Shown here piece after piece: positions 8,857-18,011 of a DNA stretch of 64,000 bases. The notes below the pieces were generated by a model. That model was not told where the DNA came from. It saw only the letters and a list, made by a program, of their open reading frames with translations, and ran no database searches. Source of the DNA: Sphingobium sp. B2D3C (GTDB lineage Bacteria > Pseudomonadota > Alphaproteobacteria > Sphingomonadales > Sphingomonadaceae); the NCBI RefSeq assembly GCF_025961835.1, contig NZ_JAOQOK010000001.1:372001-436000 (forward strand), read 5' to 3'. Position numbers and translations under genes: made by a program. How positions within the stretch are numbered: position 1 is the first letter of the stretch; every line of letters begins with the position of its first letter.

Positions 8857-10599
8857 TTACCGGTCAACTTGCGGGATCGCGGCCTCAACGAGAACGCGGC
8901 CCTCTCTGCGTGGGTCATAGCCGCCGTCAACCACGCCATTGCGGATGATGACGGCATGAACACCGCTGTCTTCGCCTTGCCCGGACCGCAGGTCGATGCC
9001 ACGGGCCTTCAGGCCTGCCAGCGTCTCCGGCGAGAACTTGCTCACTTCACCCTGAAAGGCAGAGCCACGTGCGATGAGGTTGGGGAGGGCAAGGGCTTCT
9101 TGCATGGGGAGACCCCAGTCCACCGCAGCGACCAGCGACTTGCCGACATAAGCGAGAATGGCGTTGCCGCCAGCCGAGCCAATAGCGCCTGCAAAATGGC
9201 CCGCGCGATCGACCATCACCAGCGGGATCATCGAGGAGCGCGGGCGCTTGCCGGGGGCGACGGCGTTGGCTGCCGGCCTTCCGTCCGCATCCTGCGGCGT
9301 GAAGGAAAAATCGGTCAGCTGATTATTGAGAAAGAAGCCATCGACCATGCGACCCGTGCCGAAGATGGATTCGACGGTCGTCGTGATCGACACGACATTG
9401 CCGCGCGCATCGCCGATGATGAAATGGGAGGTGCCGCCGGGTTCATGGGTATCGTCAATGCCAGCGATCTGCGCGCCGGGCGGCACGCCGGCCGAGGGCG
9501 GCGGCCCCGCGGTAGCGCCGATCAGCTTTGCCCGGCTGTCGACATAGGCGCTATCGAGGAGCCCGGCGACGGGAACGGCAGTGAACGCCGGATCGCCGAC
9601 ATAACGGTCGCGATCGGCGTACATCAGCCGGCTCGCCTCGGCGAACAGGAACCATGCCTGCGGGTCGGCTGGCCCGCGCTTGTCGATGTCGGTGCGTTCC
9701 AACAGGGAGAGCAATTGCAGGAAGGCGACGCCGCTGGATGGCGGCGGCGGTACGCAGACCACATAGACCCGATAGGGATTGCACACGGCCTCACGCTTGA
9801 TCGGACGGTAGGCCGTCAGATCAGCCAGCGTCATGCTGCTGCCGAGGGGGCCGGCAGCGACCCGCGTCACGATCCGTTGCGCGGTATCGCCGGCATAGAG
9901 CGCGGATGGCCCTTGCGCCGCGAGACGCTGCAGAAAATCGGCATAAGCGGGATTGGCGAGTTGATCGCCGGCCTTCTTGATCGATCCGTCCGGGGCAGAA
10001 AAATAACGCCGCGCGTCGGCCACCTGCATCTGGGGGAAATTGCCTTCCAGGAACTTGGCCAGGCGCGGCGTGATGGTGAAGCCGGTGCGTGCCGTCCGCT
10101 CCGCGTCGCCGAAGAGAGATTTCCAGGGCAGGCTGCCATGCTCGTCATGAGCCAGGGCCAGCATCCGCACCGCGCCCGGCACGCCGGTCGCCCGGCCGCT
10201 CACCAGCGCGTCGCGGAAGGGGATGGGCTTGCCGTCGGCGCCGAGAAACATGTCCGGCGCGGCACCGGCGGGCGCGGTTTCCCGGCCGTCATAGACGACC
10301 ACTTTGCCCGTGCCGCCATCGAAAAAGGTCATGAATGCGCCGCCGCCCATGCCCGAGCTCTGGGGTTCGACAAGCGAGAGCATCGCCTGCACGGCAATGG
10401 CCGCATCGACTGCGCTGCCGCCCTGGCGCAGGATCTTCATGCCGGCTTCCGCTGCCAGCGGATTGGAGGCCACGACGAAATTCTGGGCTACCGGCGAAGC
10501 AGGACGCGGCGCTGTGCTTGAGCGGGGCGGCATGGTCGTCGCACAGGCCGTCAGGGCCAGCGCCGAAAGGAAGCCGATGGCGGCACGGAAATGGAACAT
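8857..10599 (-). CDS. ggt: Gamma-glutamyltransferase, lipoprotein-like
   Basis: 580 residues from ATG 10599; earlier in-frame codons do not give a signal peptide. The N-terminus MFHFRAAIGFLSALALTAC is a lipoprotein signal. NPLAAEAGMKILRQGGSAVD and EPQSSGMGGGAFM mark the large subunit, and GGTSHFIIGDARGNVVSIT carries the threonine that becomes the N-terminal nucleophile after autocleavage; RPRSSMIPLVM follows. The enzyme cleaves the gamma-glutamyl bond of glutathione and related compounds in the periplasm. Glutathione synthesis (gshA) and use (gloA/gloB) are also encoded in this window. Length and motif order fit a full-size enzyme. Confidence 0.93.
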   Translation of the reverse strand: MFHFRAAIGFLSALALTACATTMPPRSSTAPRPASPVAQNFVVASNPLAAEAGMKILRQGGSAVDAAIAVQAMLSLVEPQSSGMGGGAFMTFFDGGTGKVVVYDGRETAPAGAAPDMFLGADGKPIPFRDALVSGRATGVPGAVRMLALAHDEHGSLPWKSLFGDAERTARTGFTITPRLAKFLEGNFPQMQVADARRYFSAPDGSIKKAGDQLANPAYADFLQRLAAQGPSALYAGDTAQRIVTRVAAGPLGSSMTLADLTAYRPIKREAVCNPYRVYVVCVPPPPSSGVAFLQLLSLLERTDIDKRGPADPQAWFLFAEASRLMYADRDRYVGDPAFTAVPVAGLLDSAYVDSRAKLIGATAGPPPSAGVPPGAQIAGIDDTHEPGGTSHFIIGDARGNVVSITTTVESIFGTGRMVDGFFLNNQLTDFSFTPQDADGRPAANAVAPGKRPRSSMIPLVMVDRAGHFAGAIGSAGGNAILAYVGKSLVAAVDWGLPMQEALALPNLIARGSAFQGEVSKFSPETLAGLKARGIDLRSGQGEDSGVHAVIIRNGVVDGGYDPRREGRVLVEAAIPQVDR

Positions 10600-10818
10600 A
10601 TGGCAAGCCCGCTTGGTTGTGATCGACGACGCTGCGCTGCAGTCGCGGCACAGTGGGGCGCGCACGATCCCGAAGCAAGGGGATGATGTGCGTATCTTGC
10701 CGGCGCTGCCGCCCATGCACAATCGGGCGCGCGGGCAGGGTGGCCCTCGCGGAACGGCGCGCTATATGGGATGTAAAGGCGCTCGCTGTCGGAGCAGCCG
10801 GTTCAAGGAGAGCGTTGC

Positions 10819-12612
10819 TTGCAGGCCCTCGAATATTTTCCAAGCCTGACCGCCATGTTTTTCACGCGCGCCATGGAGCGCGGCGAGCGGCCGTTCCTGT
10901 GGGCCAAGCAGGGCGAGCAATGGCAGCCGATCAGCTGGATGGAGACCGCCCGCCGGGTCGCCTCAATGGCAAAGGCGCTCAAGGCGCTGGGCGTCGCGCC
11001 GGGCGACCGGGTGATGCTGGTCTGTGAGAACCGACCGGAATTCTGCATTGCCGATTTGGCGATCATGGCGGCGGGCGCCATCACGGTGCCAACCTACACC
11101 ACCAACACCACGCGCGATCATGAGCACATCATCGGCAATAGCGGCGCGCGGGCGGTGATTTTCTCGACCTCAAAAATCGGCTCTGCCCTGCTGCCCGCCG
11201 TTATGCGCTCGCGGATCGAATTCGCGATAAGCATCGAGCCGATCAAGTCGATGCAGAACTCGGCTGTGCAGATTTGCGACTGGGCGACGCTCATCGCCGA
11301 GCATCCGGCCGATCCTGTCGCCTGCGCCGCCGAGCAGACGGCCACGCGCGATGACATTGCCTGCCTGATCTACACCAGCGGGACCGGCGGCGCACCGCGC
11401 GGGGTGATCCAGCATCACGGTGCGATCCTTTGCAATGTGGAAGGCTGTGTCGACATCATTGCCGGTGATTTCGGCTGGGATGATGAGGTGTTTCTCTCCT
11501 TCCTGCCGATCAGCCATGCCTATGAGCATTCGGGCGGTCAGTTCCTGCCGATCGGCCTGGGCGGGCAGATCTATTATGCCGAGAGCCTCGAAAAGCTGGC
11601 GAGCAATATTGCTGAAACCCGACCGACCATCATGGTGGTCGTGCCGCGCTTGTTCGAGCTGCTGAAGACCCGCGTCACCAAGGCGGTGGAGAAGCAGGGC
11701 AAGGTGCCCGTGCTGCTGCTGGAACAGACGCTGCGGCTGGGCGCCAAGCGGGCGGAAAGGGGCGGCACGCTGCCCTTGTGGGACAAGCCGCTCGAGGCCG
11801 TGCTCAACCGGACGATCAATCCCAAAATCCAGGCCCGGTTCGGCGGCCGCATGAAGGCACTGGTCTCCGGCGGTGCGCCGCTCAATCCGGAGGTGGGCAC
11901 CTTTTTCCAGTCGTTCGGCCTGACCTTGCTGCAAGGCTATGGCCAGACGGAGTCAGGACCTGTCGTGAGCTGCAATCGTCCCTCGGTCGGGCTGCGGATG
12001 GACACGGTGGGACCGCCGCTCAAGCATGTCGAGGTGCGCATTGCCGAGGATGGCGAAATCCTCGTGCGCGGCGAACTGGTGATGAAGGGCTATTGGAACA
12101 ACCAGGCGGAAACCGCGCGGGCCATCCAGGATGGCTGGCTGCACACCGGTGATATCGGGCGGTTCGATGAGGCCGGGCGGTTGATGATCACGGACCGCAA
12201 GAAGGACCTGATCGTCAATGACAAGGGCGACAATGTCGCGCCCGCCAAGCTGGAGGGCATGCTGACCCTGCAGCCGGAAATCGGGCAGGTGATGGTGCAT
12301 GGCGACCGGCGCCCGCACATCGTCGCGCTTATCGTGCCCGATCCGGACTGGCTCAAGGCATGGGCACAGGCGCAGGGCAAGCCGGCCGATCTTGCAGCGC
12401 TGCGGGAGGACCCGGCGTTGCACGGGGCGATCAGGGCCGCGGTCGATCGCGTCAACGCTGATCTCTCCGTGATCGAGAAGGTGCGGCGCTTTGCGTTGGC
12501 GGACGAGCCGTTCACGATCGACAATGAGATGCTCACCCCGAAGCAATCGATCCGCCGCCACGTGATCCGTGCACGCTATCAGGCGCGGCTGGACGCGCTT
12601 TACAAGGCGTGA
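10819..12612 (+). CDS. AMP-forming long-chain acyl-CoA synthetase
   Basis: 597 residues. The TTG start at 10819 is set by AAGGAG eight bases upstream. The AMP-binding P-loop is IYTSGTGGAPRGV; further motifs are LLQGYGQTESGP, GWLHTGDIGRFDE and ITDRKKDLIVNDKGDNVAP. The extended form and N-terminal pattern resemble FadD15-like long-chain fatty acyl-CoA synthetases. It would activate fatty acids with ATP and CoA at the inner membrane for degradation or lipid synthesis. Chain-length specificity cannot be judged. It is transcribed alone and convergent with the next lipoprotein gene. Confidence 0.9.
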   Translation: MQALEYFPSLTAMFFTRAMERGERPFLWAKQGEQWQPISWMETARRVASMAKALKALGVAPGDRVMLVCENRPEFCIADLAIMAAGAITVPTYTTNTTRDHEHIIGNSGARAVIFSTSKIGSALLPAVMRSRIEFAISIEPIKSMQNSAVQICDWATLIAEHPADPVACAAEQTATRDDIACLIYTSGTGGAPRGVIQHHGAILCNVEGCVDIIAGDFGWDDEVFLSFLPISHAYEHSGGQFLPIGLGGQIYYAESLEKLASNIAETRPTIMVVVPRLFELLKTRVTKAVEKQGKVPVLLLEQTLRLGAKRAERGGTLPLWDKPLEAVLNRTINPKIQARFGGRMKALVSGGAPLNPEVGTFFQSFGLTLLQGYGQTESGPVVSCNRPSVGLRMDTVGPPLKHVEVRIAEDGEILVRGELVMKGYWNNQAETARAIQDGWLHTGDIGRFDEAGRLMITDRKKDLIVNDKGDNVAPAKLEGMLTLQPEIGQVMVHGDRRPHIVALIVPDPDWLKAWAQAQGKPADLAALREDPALHGAIRAAVDRVNADLSVIEKVRRFALADEPFTIDNEMLTPKQSIRRHVIRARYQARLDALYKA

Positions 12613-12617
12613 CGGCT

Positions 12618-12640
12618 GCCCGGCGTGTTACTTGCCGGGC
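12618..12640. other. Perfect hairpin spanning a stop codon between convergent genes
   Basis: GCCCGGC and GCCGGGC pair perfectly around a 9-base loop that contains the stop codon of the minus-strand lipoprotein gene. No T tract follows on either strand, so it may stabilise mRNA ends rather than terminate. Confidence 0.4.
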
Positions 12641-13044
12641 GTGCGGTAGGGAATGAAATCGCCCAGCGCACAGCTGCCGGTCATCGCGCCCGAGGGCAGG
12701 TTCACCACGCGGGCGATGTCGCCCCGGCAATATTGCGATGAACTCATCCGGTTCATCACCAGCGTGTCACCCCGTGAGATGCCGGTGCAGCTCCCCTGCA
12801 GGCGGTTGAGATAGACCTGATCCTTGCTGACCACATAGACCAGCGTGTTATCGCCGATGGACCGCAGGCGGCTGCTGTCGAATGAGGTCACGCAGGAGAC
12901 GGGCTCGCCCGCCGTCTTGCGCTCCAGCAGGCGCTCCAACTCCTGCGTTTCGCGTTCGCTGAGCCTCGGTTCGGGAGCGGGACCCGCCGTCGCGCAGGCG
13001 GCCAGCGGCAGGACCGCCAATGAGAGACACAATCTGTTCATCAT
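12628..13044 (-). CDS. Small hypothetical lipoprotein
   Basis: 138 residues from ATG 13044, with GAGGAG upstream; the start codon is doubled (MM). The signal MMNRLCLSLAVLPLAAC ends in a lipobox. The mature part has an alpha-helical stretch (LSERETQELERLLERK) and then a cysteine-bearing domain (PVSCVTSF, LQGSCTGI, SSQYCRGD, TGSCALGD). The four cysteines could form two disulfides in the periplasm. No function is recognised. It is convergent with the acyl-CoA synthetase gene and not obviously in an operon. Confidence 0.75.
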   Translation of the reverse strand: MMNRLCLSLAVLPLAACATAGPAPEPRLSERETQELERLLERKTAGEPVSCVTSFDSSRLRSIGDNTLVYVVSKDQVYLNRLQGSCTGISRGDTLVMNRMSSSQYCRGDIARVVNLPSGAMTGSCALGDFIPYRTPGK

Positions 13045-13176
13045 CTCCGCTCCTCTCGCGTCCTTCTGTCTCGCGAAACTAGCAGATTTCCGGCTGTCTC
13101 GCATCTTGTATGACGGATACGAATGTGCGGGCCCTTGGTTGCGCAGGCCAGGACAGAGCGCCGTGGCCTCTATTGC

Positions 13177-13908
13177 CTACCCCCTGTCCTTGGCCGCGCG
13201 CCGGCTGGCCAGTTCCTCCACGCTTTGTGCGCGCATGAAGGGGTTGGTGGCGCGTTCCAGCGCGATCGTTGTGGGAACGGTGGCCTCGTCGCGCGCGCGG
13301 GCAGCTTCGACCTGCGCGAGGCGATCCGCGATGGCCTCATTCTGCGGTTCTGCCTGAAGGGCGAACTTGCCGTTGGAGAGCGTATATTCGTGCGCGCAAT
13401 AGACCTGGGTGTCGTCGGGCAGGGCCTCGAAGCGTCGCATGTTGGCGTACATCTGCGCGGGCGTGCCCTCGAAGAGCCGGCCGCAACCCATGGCGAACAT
13501 CGTATCCCCCACGAAGATCATGGCGTCGTCGGCAAAGTGATAGGCGACGTGGCCGGCGGTGTGGGCCGGCACCTCCATCACCACCGCTTCATGGTCGCCC
13601 AGCCGCACCCGGTCGCCTTCTCGGGCCGGGCGATCGACATTGGGGATTTTCGCGAGTTCGGCGGCGGGCGCCGTGACGGTGGCGCCGGTCGCCGCCTCGA
13701 TGCCCGCATTCCCGCCGATATGATCGCCATGCCAGTGCGTGTTCCAGATCTGGGTGATTGACCAGCCGCGCGCCTGCGCGGCCGCCAGCACCGGCTCGGC
13801 CACCGAGGGGTCGACGACCAGCGTCTCCCCGCTCGGCTTGTCATGAACCAGCCAGACATAATTGTCCGACAGAACCGGAACGCGAAGGATTTCGAGCGCG
13901 CTCACCAT
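13177..13908 (-). CDS. gloB: Hydroxyacylglutathione hydrolase (glyoxalase II)
   Basis: 243 residues. The metallo-beta-lactamase-fold motif [11 protein letters not shown] gives metal ligands H58, H60, D62 and H63; further ligands lie in [12 protein letters not shown] and [11 protein letters not shown], and [10 protein letters not shown] is the substrate-side motif typical of glyoxalase II. It hydrolyses S-lactoylglutathione to D-lactate and glutathione. The start overlaps the end of gloA by 7 bases, so the two glyoxalase steps are made together from one mRNA. Confidence 0.93.
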   Translation of the reverse strand: MVSALEILRVPVLSDNYVWLVHDKPSGETLVVDPSVAEPVLAAAQARGWSITQIWNTHWHGDHIGGNAGIEAATGATVTAPAAELAKIPNVDRPAREGDRVRLGDHEAVVMEVPAHTAGHVAYHFADDAMIFVGDTMFAMGCGRLFEGTPAQMYANMRRFEALPDDTQVYCAHEYTLSNGKFALQAEPQNEAIADRLAQVEAARARDEATVPTTIALERATNPFMRAQSVEELASRRAAKDRG

Positions 13909-14336
13909 TCACCCGTGTTCGGCATCGACGCCCAAGGCTCGGCCGGCTCGAGATGGCCATCCTGCAGCAGCTCGATGGAAATGCCATCGGGCGTGCGCAC
14001 GAATGCCATATGGCCGTCCCGGGGCGGCCGGTTGATGGTCACGCCATTGTCCATGAGGCGCTGGCAGGTCTCGTAGATATTCTCGACCCGATAGGCGAGG
14101 TGGCCGAAATTGCGCCCGCCGCCATAGCTTTCGCCGGCGCTGCCGTCTTCCGGCGGCCAGTTGTAGGTCAGTTCCACCTGCGCATCCTCATCGCCCGGCG
14201 CGGCGACGAAAACGAGCGTGAAGCGACCCTTCTCATTATCGAAGCGACGGACTTCCTTGAGGCCGAGCAATTCGAAAAAGCGCAAGGTTGCGTCGATGTC
14301 GGTCACGCGGATCATGGTGTGGAGATATTTGGGCAT
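13902..14336 (-). CDS. gloA: Lactoylglutathione lyase (glyoxalase I)
   Basis: 144 residues of the VOC fold. It starts [22 protein letters not shown], which shows the first metal histidine (H7 of HTMIRV), and continues with [23 protein letters not shown] and a C-terminal GISIELLQ carrying the last metal glutamate. It isomerises the methylglyoxal-glutathione hemithioacetal to S-lactoylglutathione, the substrate of gloB, which overlaps its 3' end. Upstream is divergent with the SIMPL-protein gene across about 110 bases. Confidence 0.92.
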   Translation of the reverse strand: MPKYLHTMIRVTDIDATLRFFELLGLKEVRRFDNEKGRFTLVFVAAPGDEDAQVELTYNWPPEDGSAGESYGGGRNFGHLAYRVENIYETCQRLMDNGVTINRPPRDGHMAFVRTPDGISIELLQDGHLEPAEPWASMPNTGEW

Positions 14337-14448
14337 AGTGCAGCTCTTTCCTTTGGTCCCGCGTCAGCAACGGTTCAGCACAAGGGTGAGATTGGTCACC
14401 TCTCAAATAGGCGTCTCGCGGTCGCGGGAAAAGAGAGGAATGCGCACA

Positions 14449-15165
14449 ATGGTTTGGCTGCAGGACATGAACAAGGTCGCTTTGGCAGGTGCGGTGGTAC
14501 TCGCGGGCGGCATGATCACCGGTGGCTACCTGCTTGGGGATGGCCTGCGGCGTGCTCACGCGGCCGACCGGTCGGTGACGGTGCGGGGCCTTGCCGAGCG
14601 GAATGTGACCGCCGATCTTGCGACCTGGACCATCGCCTATTCCGCGACCGGCACCGACCTTGCCAGCGTGCGGGCCGATATCGAGGGCAATACGGCCGAA
14701 CTGCGCGGCTACTTCAAGAGCCTCGGCTTCCCTGACAATGCGCTGACCGCGACCGGGGCCGGGGTCAATCAGTTCATCAACAACGGCGTTCCCAACATCA
14801 CGATCACCCAGCGGATGCAGTTGCGCACGACCGACATCGAGCGGGCGCAAAAGGCGGTGGCCAATCAGTTCGATCTCGTGCGGCGCGGCGTGACGCTGCA
14901 GGAAGGATCGGCGATGAGCTACAGCTTCACCAAGCTCAACGATATCAAGCCCCAGATGGTCGCCGCCGCGACCAAGGATGCGCGCTCCTCGGCCGAACAG
15001 TTCGCCAAGGATAGCGGCACTGGCGTGGGCGGCATCAAGAGCGCGACACAGGGCTATTTTTCCATCGAGCCGCGTGATGGCGAGACATCCGGCGGCTATG
15101 GCGCGGCCGACACGCCGTTCAAGAAGGTGCGGGTCGTGACGACCGTGGACTTCTACCTCGATTGA
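14449..15165 (+). CDS. SIMPL-domain (DUF541) periplasmic protein
   Basis: 238 residues from ATG 14449, preferred because AGGA lies 9 bases upstream; ATGs at 14440 and 14467 are alternatives. One N-terminal membrane anchor/signal (KVALAGAVVLAGGMITGGYL) precedes the SIMPL domain, which opens DRSVTVRGLAERNVTADLAT and contains FKSLGFPDNALTATGAGVNQ. Homologues (YggE-like) are implicated in stress tolerance but their chemistry is unresolved. It is monocistronic and convergent with the TPR gene 32 bases downstream. Confidence 0.85.
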   Translation: MVWLQDMNKVALAGAVVLAGGMITGGYLLGDGLRRAHAADRSVTVRGLAERNVTADLATWTIAYSATGTDLASVRADIEGNTAELRGYFKSLGFPDNALTATGAGVNQFINNGVPNITITQRMQLRTTDIERAQKAVANQFDLVRRGVTLQEGSAMSYSFTKLNDIKPQMVAAATKDARSSAEQFAKDSGTGVGGIKSATQGYFSIEPRDGETSGGYGAADTPFKKVRVVTTVDFYLD

Positions 15166-15197
15166 GGTCGGCCGGACTCAGCCGGCTGCGTGATGCT

Positions 15198-16133
15198 TCA
15201 CCGCCCGGTTTCGGACCCTGTCGGAGCAGCGGCGGGGGCTGGATCGCCGTTCAGCTGGGCGAGATAATCGGTGGTCTGTCGGGCAATATCGCTATCGCGC
15301 GCAGCCAACTCCTTGCTGCGGCTGAAGGCGGCGCGGGCGCCGGCGTCATTGCCTGAGAGCGCCAGAATGATGCCCTGTTCCAGCGCAATGGCGGCGTCGT
15401 TGCGGGCGCGGCTGGCGGCTTCCTCGATATGCAGGCGAGCCAAGGGCAGGTCGTCCATGCGCCGGGCCAGCGTGGCCGAGAGGAGCCATGCGAGCGGATC
15501 GGCGGCGGCCAGCACGATCGCCTGATCGAGGTCGGTACGGGCGCCGGGCAGATCGTTGGCAGCCACGCGGGCGCGGGCGCGATCCAGATAGATTTCTCCG
15601 GTCGCGAGCGTCTTGGGCAGGGGCCGCGAGAGCGCCGCGTCCAGCGCTCGCAGTGCGCGTGGCGTTTCCCCCGCGATCAGTGCCGCGTTGCCGGCCTGCG
15701 ACCACAATCGCGCCTGCGTTACCGCGTCGAGGCCCTTGAAGGCCGCGCCATCCTCGAAAGCCTTTGCCGCGTCGCTCCAGCGCCCGGCCTGGCCGAGCGC
15801 ATAGCCCCGGCACTGCGCGGCATAGGCGCCGCCATCGGCCTTTGCCCAGGCTTCCGCATCGGCAATGCCCTCGGAGGGGTTGGCGTTGGCGCGCTCCAGA
15901 CAGGTGGCGAGGCGGGGCGCAATGGCGGGCGGGACGACGGCGGCCAGTTCCGTGCTGTCATTGCCGGCGCGTTCCGTGGGCACCTGCTCGATCCAGGGGC
16001 GCTGCTCTCGCTGCTCGGCCTCGGCGCGGCGCATCTCGTCTCGTCGCCGCAGCAAGGCCTCGATCTCGGGATCATGCTGGGGCACGCTCGCCTGAGCGAG
16101 CTGGGCGAGGGAAAGCGCGGCGGCAACGAGCAT
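15198..16133 (-). CDS. Secreted TPR-like protein, last gene of a four-gene operon
   Basis: 311 residues. A signal peptide (MLVAAALSLAQLAQASVP) precedes a charged helix rich in Glu/Arg (PEIEALLRRRDEMRRAEAEQ) and then alanine-rich TPR-type helices (EAWAKADGGAYAAQCRGYAL, DRARARVAANDLPGARTDL). Likely a periplasmic scaffold; no catalytic motif is seen. Its start lies 8 bases after the alpha/beta hydrolase stop, and the minus-strand run DUF898 - M48 peptidase - hydrolase - TPR has gaps of only 15, 13 and 8 bases, so all four are probably cotranscribed. Confidence 0.8.
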   Translation of the reverse strand: MLVAAALSLAQLAQASVPQHDPEIEALLRRRDEMRRAEAEQREQRPWIEQVPTERAGNDSTELAAVVPPAIAPRLATCLERANANPSEGIADAEAWAKADGGAYAAQCRGYALGQAGRWSDAAKAFEDGAAFKGLDAVTQARLWSQAGNAALIAGETPRALRALDAALSRPLPKTLATGEIYLDRARARVAANDLPGARTDLDQAIVLAAADPLAWLLSATLARRMDDLPLARLHIEEAASRARNDAAIALEQGIILALSGNDAGARAAFSRSKELAARDSDIARQTTDYLAQLNGDPAPAAAPTGSETGR

Positions 16134-16141
16134 AGGCAGGG

Positions 16142-16900
16142 TCAGGACTCCACGAGGCGCGCGACAGTCGCGATCAGCAGGGCGATGTCCTGCGGGCGCG
16201 AGAGGCGATGATCGCCATCCTTGACGAGCAGCGTCTGCACATCGGCTGAACGAACCTGCTGCGCGATCCGCACAGCGATTTGCCAGGGAACGTTGGTATC
16301 GGCCTGGCCCTGCAGCATCCGCACCGGGCCATCGATCGCGATCTCGCCATCGAGCAGCCGCAGCGCTTCGCCCGACTCCCAGAAGGCGCGTGTGGTGACA
16401 TAGGGCTGGTCACCATAGGGCGTGGGCTCGACCAGCTTGCCCTCGCGCTGCAGGGTTGCCTTTTGCGCGGCATCAAAGCCCCAATCGGTAAAATCCGGCG
16501 CGGCGGCGATGCCGACGAGGCCGGCGACGCGCGCGCCCAAATCGCGGGCGAGCAGCAGGGCCAGCCAGCCGCCCATGGATGAGCCGACGAGGATGATCGG
16601 TCCGGCGGGGACGCAATGATCGATCACGGCGCGGGCATCGTCGCGCCAGCTGGCGAGTGTGCCGTCCTCGAACCGACCTGCACTCTCGGCGCAGCCGGCA
16701 TAATCGAAACGGAGCATGGCGCGGCCTTGGGCGGCGGCCCAGTCGTCCAGCGCCAGCGCCTTGCTGCCCATCATGTCCGACATGTAGCCGGGGAGGAAGA
16801 CGACGGTCGGCGCTGTGCCGGGCCGGTGGCGGTAGGCGAGGCGCAGGCCCGCGGCGTTGGGCAGGAAGGCGGGCGGTGCGCTGGTGGTATCGTCAGTCAT
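16142..16900 (-). CDS. Alpha/beta hydrolase
   Basis: 252 residues from ATG 16900. The nucleophile elbow is GSSMGG (Ser about 108), with an oxyanion segment at FLPGYMSDMMGS; the acid is probably the Asp of QGQADTNVPW and the base the His of DGDHRLSR. Resembles small cytosolic carboxylesterases/acyl hydrolases of unknown substrate. It is the third gene of the minus-strand operon starting with the DUF898 gene. An upstream in-frame ATG at 16966 overlaps the M48 peptidase gene and is less likely. Confidence 0.85.
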   Translation of the reverse strand: MTDDTTSAPPAFLPNAAGLRLAYRHRPGTAPTVVFLPGYMSDMMGSKALALDDWAAAQGRAMLRFDYAGCAESAGRFEDGTLASWRDDARAVIDHCVPAGPIILVGSSMGGWLALLLARDLGARVAGLVGIAAAPDFTDWGFDAAQKATLQREGKLVEPTPYGDQPYVTTRAFWESGEALRLLDGEIAIDGPVRMLQGQADTNVPWQIAVRIAQQVRSADVQTLLVKDGDHRLSRPQDIALLIATVARLVES

Positions 16901-16913
16901 GACGCTGCCCTTA

Positions 16914-17996
16914 TCAGAACGGGAAGCGACTGGCAGGGGCGACGTCCTTGTCATCCTTGCAGGCATTCACGATGGCGCGCCATTCCGCCGGAGTCAGTGC
17001 GGCCTCATAGCGGTGGCCCTTGCGCGCCGAGGCCTCGAACGCCTTGCGCCGCTCGGCGGAGATGGGGTGCGAGGCCATGAGATTGGCGGCACGCTCGATC
17101 TGCTCCCCGCCGTCGCCTCCCCCGAGGCGTTTAAAGAAAGCGGCGGTCGGCAGGGGCGATATGTCGGCCTTTTGCAAGGCGCCGATGGAGTAGCTGTCCG
17201 CCGCCCGCTCGGCATCGCGGCCATAGCTCAGGGACAGCAGGCCGTTGGCGGTGTTGCCGAGGTCGCCGCCGAACCCGCCCAGCACGATGCTGAGGCCAAA
17301 CTGGCGGATGAGCGCCGTCATCGTGTCGCGGTTGCGGACATGGCCGATCTCATGGGCGAGGATACCAGCCACTTCATCGGGCGACTGGGCATCCTGAATG
17401 AGCTGGTCGAACAGCAGGATGTGGCCGCCGGGCAGGGCCACCGCGTTGACCATCTTCACATTGGCGATGCCGATGCGGCGGATGGGTACATCCTCCCCGA
17501 GCTTGCGCTGGAGCTTGTCGAGCGCGGCGCGGCTCTGCGGGGTCTGGCAGAGGCGACCGCCGAAATCGCCGATCATGGCATCGCCGAGCCGTTGCTCCCA
17601 GCTGAGCGGAACATGCGGCGCGATCCAGTCCGGCGCGCGGAGAACGGCGTAGACGACGCCCGCCGCGATCACGGCGAAGAGCGCCAGCGCCCGCCACAGA
17701 CCGACCCGGTCGATCCAGCGGCCATAACGTGCGGGGAGGGGCAGGTGGATCGCGAAGTCCTGCGGTGGTGCGCCGGTGAAGCCGAGCCGCCAGCCATGCT
17801 GCCCGCGCAGGCCATAAATAGAGCGCCCGCCGCTGCCATCGGCCGGCACCAGATCGCCCCAGCGGTGCGGGCCGCTTTTGGTCAGACCCCAGCGGAGCGT
17901 GAACGTCTCCGCTGTCCATTCCAGAACCGGATGATGGCGCGTTGCGCTGGTGCCATCATAATGCCAGATGGTCTCGTCCGGGCCGGCCTGGGTCAT
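16914..17996 (-). CDS. Membrane-anchored M48-family zinc metallopeptidase
   Basis: 360 residues. An N-terminal beta-rich region (about 1-90, not a standard M48 part) is followed by a membrane segment (about 103-120) and the peptidase domain with HEIGH at about 215-219 and the third zinc ligand Glu in YGRDAERAADSYS. This layout matches M48 proteins encoded beside YjgN/DUF898 genes, as here. Probable role: quality control of envelope proteins, active site on the periplasmic side. The partner and substrate are unknown. In-operon gaps are 15 bases upstream and 13 downstream. Confidence 0.9.
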   Translation of the reverse strand: MTQAGPDETIWHYDGTSATRHHPVLEWTAETFTLRWGLTKSGPHRWGDLVPADGSGGRSIYGLRGQHGWRLGFTGAPPQDFAIHLPLPARYGRWIDRVGLWRALALFAVIAAGVVYAVLRAPDWIAPHVPLSWEQRLGDAMIGDFGGRLCQTPQSRAALDKLQRKLGEDVPIRRIGIANVKMVNAVALPGGHILLFDQLIQDAQSPDEVAGILAHEIGHVRNRDTMTALIRQFGLSIVLGGFGGDLGNTANGLLSLSYGRDAERAADSYSIGALQKADISPLPTAAFFKRLGGGDGGEQIERAANLMASHPISAERRKAFEASARKGHRYEAALTPAEWRAIVNACKDDKDVAPASRFPF

Positions 17997-18011
17997 GCGC
18001 GCGCTATGGAG

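Noticed and set aside
8839-10521. A 560-codon open frame on the plus strand, antisense to gamma-glutamyltransferase
   Set aside because: The opposite strand encodes a full set of family motifs; long antisense frames are expected in GC-rich genomes. No ribosome site or recognisable domain.
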